A DNA stretch of 64,000 nt from Erwinia oleae (GCF_000770305.1 NZ_JNVB01000024.1:1-64000); one strand, 5' to 3'; numbered from the stretch's first letter, positions 1 through 9,524 are shown. Numbers and translations: made by a program. The notes: generated by a model from the sequence alone, not told the origin.

Positions 1-242
1 TCACCCTGCGCGATATTACGCCGGGCCAGCCGGTTACGCTGATGATGGTCAGGCAGCCGTGGCGGGTGAAAGCCGGACAAAACGTCGTTGTTACCGCCAG
101 CGGAGAGGGCTTTAATATTTCCAGCGAGGGGCGCGCCATGAATAACGCGACCGCCACGCAGCCCGTGCGGGTAAGAATGAACTCAGGGCAGATTGTCAGC
201 GGAAAAGTCGCCCCGGATGGGAATATTCTTATATCGCTATAA
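1..242 (+). CDS. flgA: FlgA C-terminus (flagellar P-ring assembly chaperone), partial
   Basis: Only the last ~79 codons are inside the window; the frame is open from base 3 to a TAA at 240-242. The end carries the pattern DITPGQPV...MVRQPWRVKAGQ...V.V...G.GF.I...G.A typical of the SAF-like domain of FlgA, the periplasmic chaperone for FlgI P-ring polymerisation. The call is supported by flgM and flgN following in the same direction, the classic flgAMN order. The 5' end and signal peptide lie outside the window. Confidence 0.9.
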   Translation, partial: TLRDITPGQPVTLMMVRQPWRVKAGQNVVVTASGEGFNISSEGRAMNNATATQPVRVRMNSGQIVSGKVAPDGNILISL

Positions 243-247
243 CCGCC

Positions 248-274
248 TAAAGATGACCCTGTTTCTGCCGATAG
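248..274 (+). promoter_or_regulatory. Sigma-28 (FliA) class 3 promoter for flgMN
   Basis: TAAAGATG (248-255), an 11-base spacer (256-266) and GCCGATAG (267-274) match the enterobacterial sigma-28 consensus TAAAGTTT-N11-GCCGATAA very closely. It sits between flgA and flgM, so FlgM, the inhibitor of sigma-28, would be made under sigma-28 control as in Salmonella and E. coli. Confidence 0.85.
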
Positions 275-343
275 TCTAGGTAACTGATACATTACACTTA
301 GCCCATCAGGTTAATTAAGAATCTGAGCAGACAGGAGCGAAAC

Positions 344-640
344 ATGAGCATCGACAGAACTCAACCGACTAAACCAGCCAGCACCGTGCAACAGCGTGAA
401 GTTAACGAAACGGCGGCACCAAAGGTTCGTCAGGTCGAGCAGAAGCGTACCGAGTCAGGCACGCAGGTCGTATTAAGCGGCGCACAGGCGCAGTTAACCA
501 AATCAAGCGCGCAGGACATTAATACCGCGCGCGTTGAACAATTGAAAACCGCTATTCGTAACGGCGAACTGAAGATGGACACAGGCAAAATTGCCGATGC
601 CCTGATTCAACAGGCAAAAGATTCTTTAGAAGGTAATTAA
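344..640 (+). CDS. flgM: FlgM, anti-sigma-28 factor
   Basis: This 98-residue protein begins MSIDRTQPTKPASTVQQRE, the family N-terminus, and has a mostly disordered N-terminal half. The C-terminal helical part (ARVEQLKTAIRNGELKMDTG, then IADALIQQAKDSL) is the sigma-28 binding segment. FlgM holds FliA inactive until the hook-basal body is complete and is then exported. The length equals the usual ~97 residues. A ribosome site (AGGAGCG) precedes the ATG. flgN follows after 4 bases, so the two are co-transcribed from the sigma-28 promoter just upstream and probably also by readthrough from flgA. Confidence 0.95.
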   Translation: MSIDRTQPTKPASTVQQREVNETAAPKVRQVEQKRTESGTQVVLSGAQAQLTKSSAQDINTARVEQLKTAIRNGELKMDTGKIADALIQQAKDSLEGN

Positions 641-644
641 TCCC

Positions 645-1076
645 ATGGAAAAGCTGCTGACCGCGCTGAACAAAATGCTTGAAGTTCTTACCAGCCTGGC
701 CGACGTAATGACGGCAGAGCAACAACAGCTCTCAGGCGGTCACATCAACAGCAGCTTATTGCAACGGATTACGGAAGATAAAAGCTCGCTGCTCGCCACG
801 CTCAACTTTATTGAGCAGATGCGTCGCGATGCAGAAAAAGAGTCCGGCCTGTTTGCGCCTTACAGTCGCCAGCCGGATATGGCGCGCCGTTGGGCCGCGA
901 TTCAGGAGCAGACCGTTAAGCTGCGCGATACCAACCTGCACAACGGCCTGTTGCTTAATCATCAAATTGGCTTTACCGAACAGGCGCTTGCGGTGTTGAA
1001 ACCTCATCAGACGCAAAAGTTCTATGGCCCGGATGGACAGGCCCGCTCAAGCAGCTTTATCAGCCGTAAAATTTAA
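645..1076 (+). CDS. flgN: FlgN, export chaperone for FlgK and FlgL
   Basis: The 143-residue, mainly helical protein (MEKLLTALNKMLEVLTSLADVM...) matches the FlgN family. FlgN is a cytoplasmic chaperone that keeps the hook-filament junction proteins FlgK and FlgL soluble and delivers them to the flagellar type III export gate. It lies 4 bases after flgM and ends just before a strong hairpin terminator, closing the flgAMN operon. The C-terminus (HQTQKFYGPDGQ then SSSFISRKI) is slightly longer than the 138-residue E. coli protein. Confidence 0.93.
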   Translation: MEKLLTALNKMLEVLTSLADVMTAEQQQLSGGHINSSLLQRITEDKSSLLATLNFIEQMRRDAEKESGLFAPYSRQPDMARRWAAIQEQTVKLRDTNLHNGLLLNHQIGFTEQALAVLKPHQTQKFYGPDGQARSSSFISRKI

Positions 1077-1081
1077 CCACG

Positions 1082-1110
1082 CCCCGGCCCTGTGCCGGGG
1101 TCGTTGTTTC
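1082..1110 (+). terminator. Rho-independent terminator after flgN
   Basis: A perfect 7-bp GC stem, CCCCGGC (1082-1088) with GCCGGGG (1094-1100), loop CCTGT, is followed by the T-rich run TCGTTGTTTC. It separates the flagellar operon from the convergent murJ gene. Confidence 0.75.
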
Positions 1111-1113
1111 ATT

Positions 1114-2652
1114 TCAGACCACGGTGCGGCGCGCGTAGTCCCGCAGACGGAATCCGAGCAGCGCCAGCACCGCAAAATAGACGGCACCGCCGGCGGCGCA
1201 AACCCCTGCCAGGCGTAGCAGGCGCCAGGCCATATTGCCCGTGGCCCAGTCTGGCATTACCATCATCAGCCCTGCCAGCGTCGCAGCCATCGCCAGCACT
1301 GCCAGCAACAGACGGAAAAGAAAACTGTACCAGCCCGGCTGCGGCTGAAAAATTTTCTGCTTGCGCAACTGCCAGTAGAGCAATCCGGCATTGAGACAGG
1401 CCGCCAGACCGATCGACAGCGCCAGTCCGGCGTGTTTTAACGGCCCGATAAACGCCAGATTCATTAACTGCGTCATAATCAGACTGACGATAGCGATTTT
1501 TACCGGCGTTTTGATGTTCTGCCGCGAGTAGAATCCCGGCGCCAGCACCTTAACCACAATCAAGCCCATCAGGCCGACCGAATAGGCGACCAGCGCGCGC
1601 TGGGTCATCGCGGCGTCAAACGCGGTAAATTTCCCGTACTGAAACAGCGCCACGGTGAGCGGTTTAGCCAGAATGCCCAGCGCTACCGCGCTCGGCAACG
1701 CCAGCAGGAAACAGAGCCGCAGCCCCCAATCCATCAGTCGTGAATACTCATCGTGATTGCCACTGGAAAAGCTTTTTGCCAGCGACGGCAGAAGGATAGT
1801 GCCCAGCGCCACGCCCAGCACGCCGGAGGGAAACTCCATCAGGCGGTCCGCGTAGTACATCCACGACACGGAACCGGACACCAGGAACGACGCAAAAATC
1901 GTGTTGATAATCAGCGAGATCTGGCTGACGGAAACGCCGAGGATCGCCGGCCCCATCTGTCGCATCACCCGCCAGACGCCAGCGTCTTTCAGGTTCAGGC
2001 GCGGCAGCACCAGCATGCCGAGCTTCTTCAGATGCGGCAGCTGATAGCCTAATTGCAACACGCCGCCCGCCACCACGGCCCAGGCAAGCGCCAGCACCGG
2101 TGGATGAAAGTACGGCGCGGCAAACAGCGCGAAACCGATCATGCTGATATTCAGCAGGGTGGGCGCAAAGGCCGGGACGGAAAAACGGTTCCAGGTATTC
2201 AGAATGGCACCCGCCAGCGACGCCAGCGAGATCAGCAGAATATAGGGAAAGGTGATGCGCAGCAGCGAGGAAGTCAGGTTAAATTTATCAGCCGCGTCGG
2301 CAAAACCGGGCGCGGTGAGCATGATCACCCACGGCGCGGCCAGCATGCCCAACACGGTCACCACGGCCAGCACCAGCGTCAGCAGACCGGAAACGTAAGC
2401 AATGAAGATGCGTGTCGCCTCCTCGCCCTGCTGATTTTTATACTCCGCCAGAATCGGTACAAAGGCCTGTGAGAAAGCGCCTTCAGCAAAAATACGGCGC
2501 AGCAAATTCGGCAGTTTAAACGCGACAAAAAAAGCATCCGTCGCCATACCTGCGCCAAAAATGCGCGCCACAATAGCGTCACGAGCAAAACCGAGCACGC
2601 GCGAAAACAGCGTCATGGAGCTGACCGCTGCTAACGATTTTAACAGGTTCAT
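1114..2652 (-). CDS. murJ: MurJ (MviN), lipid II flippase
   Basis: This 512-residue polytopic membrane protein begins [25 protein letters not shown], the hallmark of MurJ, and is within one residue of the E. coli length. It flips lipid II (undecaprenyl-PP-MurNAc-pentapeptide-GlcNAc) across the inner membrane for peptidoglycan synthesis and is essential. About 14 hydrophobic segments are visible, with conserved charged residues in the early helices ([14 protein letters not shown], then [22 protein letters not shown]). It is transcribed towards flgN and lies ~110 bases downstream of mviM in the same direction, the usual enterobacterial mviM-murJ order. Confidence 0.97.
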   Translation of the reverse strand: MNLLKSLAAVSSMTLFSRVLGFARDAIVARIFGAGMATDAFFVAFKLPNLLRRIFAEGAFSQAFVPILAEYKNQQGEEATRIFIAYVSGLLTLVLAVVTVLGMLAAPWVIMLTAPGFADAADKFNLTSSLLRITFPYILLISLASLAGAILNTWNRFSVPAFAPTLLNISMIGFALFAAPYFHPPVLALAWAVVAGGVLQLGYQLPHLKKLGMLVLPRLNLKDAGVWRVMRQMGPAILGVSVSQISLIINTIFASFLVSGSVSWMYYADRLMEFPSGVLGVALGTILLPSLAKSFSSGNHDEYSRLMDWGLRLCFLLALPSAVALGILAKPLTVALFQYGKFTAFDAAMTQRALVAYSVGLMGLIVVKVLAPGFYSRQNIKTPVKIAIVSLIMTQLMNLAFIGPLKHAGLALSIGLAACLNAGLLYWQLRKQKIFQPQPGWYSFLFRLLLAVLAMAATLAGLMMVMPDWATGNMAWRLLRLAGVCAAGGAVYFAVLALLGFRLRDYARRTVV

Positions 2653-2766
2653 GTTTTTCCTGAGTTATTGGACAGAGGCCGCGCGGCACGCAATGGCGGC
2701 GCGGTCAGAAAACGGCATAGTCTACTGATGCTGCGGCAAATAACCACAGACGTTTAGTGTTGCAGA

Positions 2767-3690
2767 TTATTCACGGTCGGCGTCCCGCCAGAGTTTCTCC
2801 ACAATGCGCTGCGCCAGCAGCGCCTGTTCTCCGCTGGTCTGCGGCATAGTCTGATTTTGCACGCAGGCGATAAAATGCTGCGCCGCACCGGCAAATCCGC
2901 GCTGTTCAAGCATGGTTTGCCAGCCGGGTACCGCCTCCACAATCAGTTGGTTGGCCTTTTCCTGCCGGAATTCGCGCATCTCATCCACATGTAACACGTT
3001 CCCGTCGGCGACAGCCATCACCGATTCGCGCTGCGTACCCGCCCGGCGGTGCATGCTGGTGGTGATCAGCGCGTCGTCCACGCGGAAATGGTGCTCAGCG
3101 TAGAGCATCTCTCCCGCCTCGGTGGTAGTCAGCGTGCCGCTTTGCAACACGCCGCGTCCGCCGCCCAGCCACAGCGCCGTATCAATAACATGCAGGTAAT
3201 CATCCAGCAGCGTAAAGAAAAGATCGTGCGGGCCGACACTGTTGCTGCGGTGCTTATCCATCCGCAGCGATGCCAGGCCCGCAAGCTGCGCCTTTAACTG
3301 CACATAGCGCGGCGCGAAGCGACGATTAAAAGCCACCATCAGTTTGCGGCCACGCCGGTGCGCCAGTTCAACCAGCTGTTCTGCTTCGTGGAGCGTGGCG
3401 GCCAGCGGCTTATCGACGCAGACATCCACATCCCTTTGCAGCAGTTGCCTGACCACCTCAAAATGCGTTGCGGTCGAGGTATGAACGAAAACCGCATCGC
3501 TGGCGGCGGCCAGAGCGTCAAGGCTGCTGTGGAGCGGAAGACGGTAGCTGTCGCAAACAATTTTTGCTTTTTGCTGGTCAGGCGAAAATGCGCCAGCCAG
3601 CACCCAGTCAGCGCTTCGGGTTATTACGGGCAGCCAGGCCTTTTGCGCAATACCTCCCAGCCCGACCAGTCCAATACGAGGTTTCTTCAT
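2767..3690 (-). CDS. mviM: MviM, Gfo/Idh/MocA-family oxidoreductase
   Basis: The 307-residue protein has an N-terminal Rossmann fold ([20 protein letters not shown]) and the family pattern DKPLAAT.H.AE..VELA for the dinucleotide-binding domain, followed by the GFO_IDH_MocA C-terminal domain. Its substrate is not known; the family covers sugar and inositol dehydrogenases. The ATG at 3690 was chosen because it gives the E. coli length and overlaps the rimJ stop by 4 bases (ATGA), so the two are translationally coupled. E. coli has yceH between rimJ and mviM; here it is absent. Confidence 0.93.
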   Translation of the reverse strand: MKKPRIGLVGLGGIAQKAWLPVITRSADWVLAGAFSPDQQKAKIVCDSYRLPLHSSLDALAAASDAVFVHTSTATHFEVVRQLLQRDVDVCVDKPLAATLHEAEQLVELAHRRGRKLMVAFNRRFAPRYVQLKAQLAGLASLRMDKHRSNSVGPHDLFFTLLDDYLHVIDTALWLGGGRGVLQSGTLTTTEAGEMLYAEHHFRVDDALITTSMHRRAGTQRESVMAVADGNVLHVDEMREFRQEKANQLIVEAVPGWQTMLEQRGFAGAAQHFIACVQNQTMPQTSGEQALLAQRIVEKLWRDADRE

Positions 3691-4277
3691 CCGCGTCGCT
3701 CCGGTGTCCACTCTCTGGCCGTCAGCGCGGTCAGCACATGATCCTGCCACTGACCGTCAATCAGCAGATAATCTTTAGCATAGCCCTCTTTTTCAAAACC
3801 CAGGCGCGCCAGAAGATTACCGCTGCGCTGATTGTGCGGCATATAATTCGCCATAATACGATGAATGCGCTGCTGGCGCTGCATGTAGCGGATCGCCGGC
3901 TGGAGCGCTTCAAACATCATTCCCTGCCCCTGCCACTTCTCGCCCAGCGAATAGCCAAGGTAGCAGGCGTGAAACGATCCGCGTACCACATTGCTGAAGT
4001 TTGCCACGCCGCGAATCTCGTTCTCTTCCGGGTCCATCGCCGCAAAGTAGTAAGCATTGCCCTGTTTGTGCATCTCCACGATCATGCCAAGCCGCGCCTG
4101 CCAGCCTGAAGCATAACAGTGGCTCTCATCGCGTACCGGCTCCCAGGGCTTGAGGAAGGCACGATTTTCAGCGTAGTAATCAGCCAGCCGCCAGGCATCG
4201 CGCTCGTGTACAAGCCGCACTACCAGCCGGTCAGTCGTCAGGCGCACTTTAGGCGCGGCGGAACGATAGCCAAACAT
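3687..4277 (-). CDS. rimJ: RimJ, ribosomal protein S5 N-alanine acetyltransferase
   Basis: This 196-residue GNAT-fold protein starts [23 protein letters not shown], almost identical to E. coli RimJ, and carries the family patterns [11 protein letters not shown] and [32 protein letters not shown]. RimJ acetylates the N-terminal alanine of ribosomal protein S5. The ATG at 4277 has a good ribosome site (AGGAG, spacing 5) and is preferred to an in-frame upstream codon. The gene is first in a rimJ-mviM(-murJ) group. Confidence 0.96.
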   Translation of the reverse strand: MFGYRSAAPKVRLTTDRLVVRLVHERDAWRLADYYAENRAFLKPWEPVRDESHCYASGWQARLGMIVEMHKQGNAYYFAAMDPEENEIRGVANFSNVVRGSFHACYLGYSLGEKWQGQGMMFEALQPAIRYMQRQQRIHRIMANYMPHNQRSGNLLARLGFEKEGYAKDYLLIDGQWQDHVLTALTAREWTPERRG

Positions 4278-4543
4278 TTTTTCTCCTGATCCGACGAACG
4301 AAGACGGTCGCAGATTTCGCACATCGCGCTGTTTCGGGTAACCATTTTACTATAACCGTCTGAACGCCAACGGGTAAAACGGTGAAACAAAAAAAGGGCG
4401 TTTAGCCGAGAAATAGTGTCTGTCGGCGTGGTTTTGAACGGCCGCAGACCATCCCCGCTTCGCTTTGCCCTCTTGCCAAATCTCTTCCATACTCACTTAA
4501 CGTCTTAAAAAAACTGGAAGTTTATTGCTATGAGGAGGTGCTT

Positions 4544-5191
4544 TTGAAACTTTTTATCTATGATCACTGCCCGTTCTGCGTCAAAGCCCGCATGATTTTT
4601 GGCATGAAGAACGTGCCGATTGAACTGGTCGTTATGCTCAATGATGATGAAGAGACGCCGAAGAAACTGATTGGACAGAAAATCGCGCCGATCCTGATGA
4701 GGGAAGACGGCAGTTGCATGGCCGAGAGTCTGGATATCGTGAAATATATCGATAATAAAGACGGCGAACCGCTGCTGACCGGAAAAACAAACCCGGCAAT
4801 CAGCGACTGGCTACGCCACATTAACGGTTATGTGAACAAGCTTTTGCTACCGCGTATCGCCACCGCCTCCTTTGCCGAATTCGCCACGCCGGAAGCGCGA
4901 ACGTACTTTAAAGAGAAAAAAGAAGCGAATGCAGGCAGCTTCGATGAACTTCGTCAGCACGCTGACGGTTTTATCAAAAACGTTAACGACGATCTGCGCA
5001 AACTCGACAAGCTGATTGTTAAACCGAATGCGGTGAACGGCGAGCCGTCGCTGGACGATATCAATCTCTTCCCTGTCCTGCGCTCGTTGAGCCTGATAAG
5101 CGGTATTGATTATCCGACGCGCGTCGCCGAATACCGCGACAATCTTGCCAAACAAACGCAGGTCAACCTGCTTTCCTCTATTGCTTCCTGA
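4544..5191 (+). CDS. grxB: Glutaredoxin 2 (GrxB), TTG start
   Basis: The 215-residue protein begins MKLFIYDHCPFCVKARMIFG, with the redox pair C9-P-F-C12 (E. coli has CPYC) in a thioredoxin-like N-terminal domain. The helical C-terminal domain resembles glutathione S-transferases (KLDKLIVKPNAVNGEPSLDDINLFP.LRSLSL). GrxB reduces protein-glutathione disulfides. TTG at 4544 is chosen because a strong AGGAGG (4533-4538) sits 5 bases upstream and it gives the exact E. coli N-terminus; a GTG at 4538 would overlap that ribosome site. mdtH, the usual neighbour towards rimJ, is missing. Confidence 0.93.
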   Translation: MKLFIYDHCPFCVKARMIFGMKNVPIELVVMLNDDEETPKKLIGQKIAPILMREDGSCMAESLDIVKYIDNKDGEPLLTGKTNPAISDWLRHINGYVNKLLLPRIATASFAEFATPEARTYFKEKKEANAGSFDELRQHADGFIKNVNDDLRKLDKLIVKPNAVNGEPSLDDINLFPVLRSLSLISGIDYPTRVAEYRDNLAKQTQVNLLSSIAS

Positions 5192-5335
5192 TTGTTTCAG
5201 GGCCGTTTTTGTGCGGCCCTGCTTCTATTTTCCCCGACGATCTTCTTTCTCCTGGTGACTCGCACGTCAATGTCGGGCAAGCTTATGCCGTGCGCCAGAA
5301 GGGTTGCTGGCGATTTTTACACCATGAGGATAACA

Positions 5336-5902
5336 ATGAAAAAAGGTTTTCTGACGCCGTGCGTCATCGTGCTGACATTTTTACTGAGCGCCTGTAATCA
5401 GCTTACGCAGTACACCATCAGCGAACAGGAAGTGAACCAGGCGCTGCAAAAACATAATAATTATGAAAAGCAGCTCAGCGTCGCCGGTCTGGCGGATGCC
5501 AAGATCACCCTGACAGAACTCACCAGCCAGATTGGCCGTCAGGAGCCGGGCGTGGTCACGCTTTCCGGCAAGGCAAACGTTAATATCAGCTCGCTGTTTG
5601 GCCCGCAGCAGGCTGAGATGTTTCTGACCATGAAGGCGCAGCCGTTTTTTGATAAGCAGCAGGGCGCGGTTTTTCTGCAAGATATGACGTTGGTTGACGC
5701 CCGGGTGCAGCCGGAGAAAATGCAGGGCGTGCTGAAAACGCTGACGCCCTGGCTGAATCAGTCGCTGAAAGAGTATTTCAATCAGAAACCCGCTTATGTG
5801 CTGAGCACCGATCGCAGCAAAGCCGAGTCGCTGGCTAAGCGTTTTGCCAAAGGTCTGGAAGTGAAGCCCGGCGAGCTGGTGATCCCTTTTACGGCGGGTT
5901 AA
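5336..5902 (+). CDS. yceB: YceB-like DUF1439 lipoprotein
   Basis: The 188-residue protein has a lipoprotein signal (MKKGFLTPCVIVLTFLLSAC) ending in the lipobox LLSAC, followed by NQLTQYTISEQEVNQALQKH, typical of YceB. The fold family (DUF1439, SMP/BPI-like) is thought to bind lipids; no biochemical role is established. The ATG at 5336 is preferred over the longer open frame because it starts the signal peptide and has a GAGGA site. Position between grxB and pyrC is the same as in E. coli. Confidence 0.9.
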   Translation: MKKGFLTPCVIVLTFLLSACNQLTQYTISEQEVNQALQKHNNYEKQLSVAGLADAKITLTELTSQIGRQEPGVVTLSGKANVNISSLFGPQQAEMFLTMKAQPFFDKQQGAVFLQDMTLVDARVQPEKMQGVLKTLTPWLNQSLKEYFNQKPAYVLSTDRSKAESLAKRFAKGLEVKPGELVIPFTAG

Positions 5903-5969
5903 CGGCAGAACCAAAGCCATTTTTTTACGCCTCGCGGATAAAGCGGGTGCAATTAAATGGCTTTGTCCC

Positions 5970-6019
5970 TATGCTTGATACCCGGCCAAATCCCCTTTCA
6001 CCTCAGCCGGAGCATCACG
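5970..6019 (+). promoter_or_regulatory. pyrC promoter and CTP-sensing leader hairpin
   Basis: A -10 box TATGCT lies at 5970-5975, followed at start-site distance by the CCGGCC run (5982-5987). CCGGC (5982-5986) is complementary to GCCGG (6006-6010), which overlaps the GGAG ribosome site (6009-6012) of pyrC. This matches the known E. coli/Salmonella mechanism: with ample CTP, transcripts begin at the upstream C and fold over the ribosome site; with low CTP they begin at the downstream G and stay open. The hairpin is seen in sequence; the start-site switch is inferred. Confidence 0.7.
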
Positions 6020-7069
6020 ATGACAGCACAATCTCAGCAACTGACTATTCGCCGCCCTGACGACTGGCATATCCATCTGCGCGATGATGATATGCTCAGG
6101 ACGGTGCTGCCATTTACCAGCGAGGTTTGCGGACGGGCTATTGTGATGCCGAATCTGGTGCCGCCGGTCACCAGCGTTGCCGCAGCGATAGCCTACCGGG
6201 ATCGCATTCTCGCCGCGCTCCCGCCGGAGCACCGCTTTACGCCGCTGATGACCTGTTACCTGACCGACTCGCTGAACGCCGATGAGGTGGAAAAAGGCTT
6301 CAGTGAAGGCGTCTTTACCGCCGCCAAACTCTATCCGGCGCACGCCACCACCAACTCCAGCCACGGCGTCACCAATATTGCCGCCATTGCCGGCGTGCTT
6401 GAACGCATGCAGAAAATCGGCATGCCGCTGCTGGTTCACGGCGAGGTGACCGACGCGCATATCGATATTTTTGACCGGGAAGCGCGCTTCATTGAAACGG
6501 TGATGACCCCGCTACGCAGGCAGTTTCCTGAACTGAAAATTGTTTGCGAGCATATCACCACGCGCGAAGCCACAGAGTGGGTGCTGGCAGCAGACTCTCA
6601 TGTTGCGGCGACCATTACCCCCCAGCATCTGATGTTCAATCGCAACCACATGCTGGTTGGCGGCGTACGCCCGCACCTCTACTGCCTGCCGATATTGAAA
6701 CGCAACGTGCATCAGCAGGCGCTGCGGGAGGTGATCGCCAGCGGCAATCCACGCTTCTTTTCAGGAACGGACACCGCGCCGCATCTGCGTCATCGTAAAG
6801 AGGCCAGCTGCGGCTGCGCAGGCGTATTTAACGCACCGTCCGCGTTGCCTGCTTACGCAACGGTCTTTGAAGAGATGAATGCGTTACAGCATCTTGAAGC
6901 GTTCTGCTCTGAAAATGGCCCGCGCTTTTATGGCCTGCCGCTGAATGACGGGACCATTACGCTGGAGCGCAAGCCGTGGACGGTGCCGGAGCGTGTCATG
7001 CTCGGCGATGATGAGCTGGTGCCGTTCCTGGCGGGCGAAATGCTGAACTGGTCCGTATCAGCAAACTGA
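6020..7069 (+). CDS. pyrC: Dihydroorotase PyrC
   Basis: This 349-residue amidohydrolase converts N-carbamoyl-L-aspartate to dihydroorotate in pyrimidine synthesis. The metal ligands H17-x-H19 (DDWHIHLRD), the carboxylated lysine in FTAAKLYPA, and the later His in PLLVHGE and CEHITT and Asp in FSGTDTAPH are all present. It is the short (type II) dihydroorotase typical of enterobacteria. The ATG at 6020 gives the E. coli start MTAxSQ and follows GGAG. Expression is probably set by the leader hairpin just upstream. Confidence 0.97.
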   Translation: MTAQSQQLTIRRPDDWHIHLRDDDMLRTVLPFTSEVCGRAIVMPNLVPPVTSVAAAIAYRDRILAALPPEHRFTPLMTCYLTDSLNADEVEKGFSEGVFTAAKLYPAHATTNSSHGVTNIAAIAGVLERMQKIGMPLLVHGEVTDAHIDIFDREARFIETVMTPLRRQFPELKIVCEHITTREATEWVLAADSHVAATITPQHLMFNRNHMLVGGVRPHLYCLPILKRNVHQQALREVIASGNPRFFSGTDTAPHLRHRKEASCGCAGVFNAPSALPAYATVFEEMNALQHLEAFCSENGPRFYGLPLNDGTITLERKPWTVPERVMLGDDELVPFLAGEMLNWSVSAN

Positions 7070-7115
7070 AACTTCTCAGCCATATCAGCAAAAAAGATTG
7101 CCTCTGGCCAATATA

Positions 7116-7131
7116 CTGTATATATTCACAG
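7116..7131 (+). promoter_or_regulatory. LexA (SOS) box upstream of dinI
   Basis: CTGTATATATTCACAG is a near-perfect LexA site (consensus CTGT-N8-ACAG) lying 20 bases before the dinI start codon, the same arrangement as in E. coli. dinI should therefore be induced by DNA damage. Confidence 0.9.
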
Positions 7132-7151
7132 TAAATTAACCGGAGGTTTTT

Positions 7152-7397
7152 ATGCGTGTTGAAGTCACGGTAGCCAAAACAACGTCTTTACCTGCCGGCG
7201 CTATTGATGCGTTAACAGGTGAACTCAGCAAACGTATTAATAAACACTTTCCCGAATCAATGAACAGCGTATCCGTTCGCTATGCTGGCGCAAATAATCT
7301 GACGGTGATGGGTGGTGGCAAAGAGGCCAAAGACCGCATTACCGAGATCCTACAGGAAACCTGGGAGAGCGCAGACGACTGGTTCATCACCGGGTAA
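7152..7397 (+). CDS. dinI: DinI-family DNA damage-inducible protein
   Basis: The 81-residue protein (MRVEVTVAKTTSLPAGAIDALTGELSKRI...) has the DinI fold order with the acidic C-terminal helix ILQETWESADDWF, which mimics DNA and binds RecA. DinI modulates RecA filament stability and so tunes LexA and UmuD cleavage. A GGAGG ribosome site and the LexA box immediately upstream support the call. An intrinsic terminator follows, making it a single-gene unit next to pyrC as in E. coli. Confidence 0.93.
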   Translation: MRVEVTVAKTTSLPAGAIDALTGELSKRINKHFPESMNSVSVRYAGANNLTVMGGGKEAKDRITEILQETWESADDWFITG

Positions 7398-7412
7398 CGC
7401 ATTGTTGTCCTT

Positions 7413-7438
7413 GCCGGATTTCGCCGTCCGGCTTTTTT
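7413..7438 (+). terminator. Terminator after dinI
   Basis: GCCGGA (7413-7418) pairs with TCCGGC (7427-7432) and is followed by six T. Confidence 0.85.
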
Positions 7439-7524
7439 CCATCGCACTTTTCCTCGCCGAATTTATCCTGCCGTTGTAGACTGACTCAGTCAGACCCTTC
7501 CCTGCTTTACAATGAGGTGTTGCG

Positions 7525-7794
7525 ATGGTGAATGAGAACCCCGAAGAGACAATGACCTTTGGTGAACTGCTAACGTTGATTGCCGATCAGCAACGCCGCC
7601 TGACTGCCCTGGAGAGCGCTTTTTCGGCCCTCTCATTCTGCCTTGATGAAAAAGCGAGCGGCTTATTGATTCAGAGTTTACGGCTTGAAGCGCAGAATCA
7701 GGATCGTGACGAAAATATGCAGCAGCATTTTGCTCGTCTTGCGGAACATTTAGAACAGCGTCTCGCTGTGGTGAATATTTCGCCTTCTCAGTAG
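7525..7794 (+). CDS. Small helical protein of unknown function (IraP-like pattern)
   Basis: The 89-residue protein begins MVNENPEETMTFGELLTLIA and is almost entirely predicted helix with heptad-like leucines. A good ribosome site (GAGGT, spacing 6) precedes the ATG, so it looks real. I do not recognise it firmly. The order of features (short amphipathic FGELLTLIADQQRRLTALES, then a helix ending SLRLEAQNQDRDENMQQHF) is loosely like the anti-adaptor IraP, which blocks RssB and stabilises sigma-S, but the match by eye is weak. It stands alone between dinI and bssS, where E. coli has no gene. Confidence 0.6.
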   Translation: MVNENPEETMTFGELLTLIADQQRRLTALESAFSALSFCLDEKASGLLIQSLRLEAQNQDRDENMQQHFARLAEHLEQRLAVVNISPSQ

Positions 7795-8019
7795 CGTTAA
7801 TACTTAACTTTTCCCGTTTCGTGTCGATATATATAAATAGTTCAGCGGGACTTTTCATAGCAGAGAGTTGAGAAAGCGCACTTAACTCTGTTAAAAATTT
7901 CGTTCTGCGCGAATGATGAAGCCTGTTATAATTAGCGTGTTCTAAAGAAAATAAGACCGCATTGAACCTCGATAAATCACTTCGTTGGCATTTTAACACG
8001 AGTTATAAAGGGGGTTATA

Positions 8020-8274
8020 ATGGACAGAAATAAAGATGTTATCCAGACACATCCCCTGATTGGGTGGGATATCAGCACCGTCGACAGCTACGACGCCATG
8101 ATGATCCGTCTACATTCGCCATCAGCTGATGAGCAGCAAACCGATGAGGCCGAAGTGGGCCAGACTTACTGGCTGACCACTGACGTAGCCAGACAATTTA
8201 TCTCTATTCTTGAAGCCGGCATTGCAAAGATTGAAGCAACTGATTATCTGGATCGGGATTTCAAAAAGCATTGA
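8020..8274 (+). CDS. bssS: BssS, biofilm regulator
   Basis: The 84-residue protein matches BssS (YceP) of E. coli almost throughout: NKDVIQTHPLIGWDISTVDS, then VGQTYWLTTDVARQFISILE and GIAKIEATDY. In E. coli BssS affects biofilm formation, indole and AI-2 related expression; its molecular activity is unknown. A GGGGG-type ribosome site precedes the start, and a strong terminator follows. Position upstream of solA is conserved. Confidence 0.93.
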   Translation: MDRNKDVIQTHPLIGWDISTVDSYDAMMIRLHSPSADEQQTDEAEVGQTYWLTTDVARQFISILEAGIAKIEATDYLDRDFKKH

Positions 8275-8293
8275 TTTTTATTTAGTTTATCTT

Positions 8294-8319
8294 AAAGGCA
8301 CCTTTCGGGGTGCCTTTTT
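8294..8319 (+). terminator. Terminator after bssS
   Basis: AAAGGCACC (8294-8302) pairs with GGTGCCTTT (8309-8317), loop TTTCGG, followed by a T run. Confidence 0.88.
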
Positions 8320-8378
8320 CATTGGCGCTGGATTTTGCTATCCTCAGCTGATTAATACAAAAACGGAGCCGGTGAGAG

Positions 8379-9491
8379 ATGGTGTACGATCTGATTGTAG
8401 TGGGCAGCGGTTCAGTGGGCGCTGCCGCAGGGCTTTATGCCACGCGGGCTGGCTTAAAGGTGCTGATGATTGACCGTGGTCACCCCCCGCATCAGGACGG
8501 CAGCCACCACGGTGAAACCCGCATTATTCGCCACGCCTACGGCGAAGGGCCGCATTACGTCGCGATGTTACTTCGCGCCCAGCAGCTCTGGGACGAATTA
8601 GAAAAAGAGTGCGGCGAACAGCTGATGCACCGCTGCGGCGTGATTAACCTTGCCCCCGCCGCTTCAGCGTTTATCCGTAACGTACGCCAGAGCGCCAGCC
8701 AGTTTGCACTTGAAGCCGAAACGCTTAGCGGCGAAGACGTTACGCGTCGCTGGCCGGAAATCAGCGTGCCTTCAGGCTACACGGGCATTTTCGAACCCCG
8801 CTCGGGCTACCTGAAATCAGAGATCGCCATTCGCCAGATGATACGCCTGAGTAAAGAGGCAGGCTGTGCGCAACTGTTTAACTGCGGTGTTGATTCTCTC
8901 ACCGAAGAGAGCGGATTGCAGGTTGTGAATACCGCTGATGGCGCTTATCGAAGCCGTAAACTGCTGCTCAGCGCTGGCACCTGGGTTAAAACGCTGATGC
9001 CTGAACTGCCGGTAACGCCGGTCAGAAAAGTGTTCGCCTGGCATCAGGCCGATGGCCGATACAGTGAAAATAACAGATTTCCCGCTTTCACCGTCGAAAC
9101 CCCGGACGGATCGCACTTTTATGGATTTCCGGCAGATAATAACGCGCTTAAAATTGGCAGACATGATGGCGGCCAGCCAATAAATGCACCTGAAGAACGC
9201 AAGCCTTTTGGCGCAGTTGCCGCCGACGGCAGCGAACTTTTCTCATTTTTACGTCAATTTTTGCCCGGCGTGGGCGTTTGCCTGCGCGGCGCGGCTTGTA
9301 CCTATGATAATACCGCGGACGAAGACTTTATTATTGATACGTTCGGCTCGCCGAACCGGCTTATTATTAGCGGACTGAGTGGTCACGGATTTAAATTCGC
9401 CACGGTTTTGGGTGAAATTGCCGCCGCGTTTGCGCAAGATAAAGAAAGCCCGTTTGACCTCTCGCCCTTTATGCTTTCCCGTTTACAATAA
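8379..9491 (+). CDS. solA: SolA, N-methyl-L-tryptophan oxidase
   Basis: The 370-residue flavoprotein has an N-terminal FAD-binding motif ([11 protein letters not shown], residues 8-18) and the sarcosine-oxidase family patterns [32 protein letters not shown] and [10 protein letters not shown]. The Cys in RGAACTYDN corresponds to the residue that binds FAD covalently in MSOX/MTOX enzymes. It oxidatively demethylates N-methyl amino acids, giving formaldehyde and hydrogen peroxide. It follows bssS as in E. coli but has its own ribosome site, with the bssS terminator between them. Confidence 0.93.
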   Translation: MVYDLIVVGSGSVGAAAGLYATRAGLKVLMIDRGHPPHQDGSHHGETRIIRHAYGEGPHYVAMLLRAQQLWDELEKECGEQLMHRCGVINLAPAASAFIRNVRQSASQFALEAETLSGEDVTRRWPEISVPSGYTGIFEPRSGYLKSEIAIRQMIRLSKEAGCAQLFNCGVDSLTEESGLQVVNTADGAYRSRKLLLSAGTWVKTLMPELPVTPVRKVFAWHQADGRYSENNRFPAFTVETPDGSHFYGFPADNNALKIGRHDGGQPINAPEERKPFGAVAADGSELFSFLRQFLPGVGVCLRGAACTYDNTADEDFIIDTFGSPNRLIISGLSGHGFKFATVLGEIAAAFAQDKESPFDLSPFMLSRLQ

Positions 9492-9493
9492 TT

Positions 9494-9524
9494 GATCCGG
9501 CCTTGCTCCAGGCCGATCTTTTTC
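9494..9524 (+). terminator. Terminator after solA
   Basis: CGGCCT (9498-9503) pairs with AGGCCG (9510-9515), the stem continues as GAT/ATC with one bulged C, and TTTTT follows. Confidence 0.7.

Noticed and set aside
4538-4543. GTG at 4538 as the grxB start
   Set aside because: It lies on top of the AGGAGG ribosome site; the TTG at 4544 has ideal spacing and gives the conserved N-terminus.
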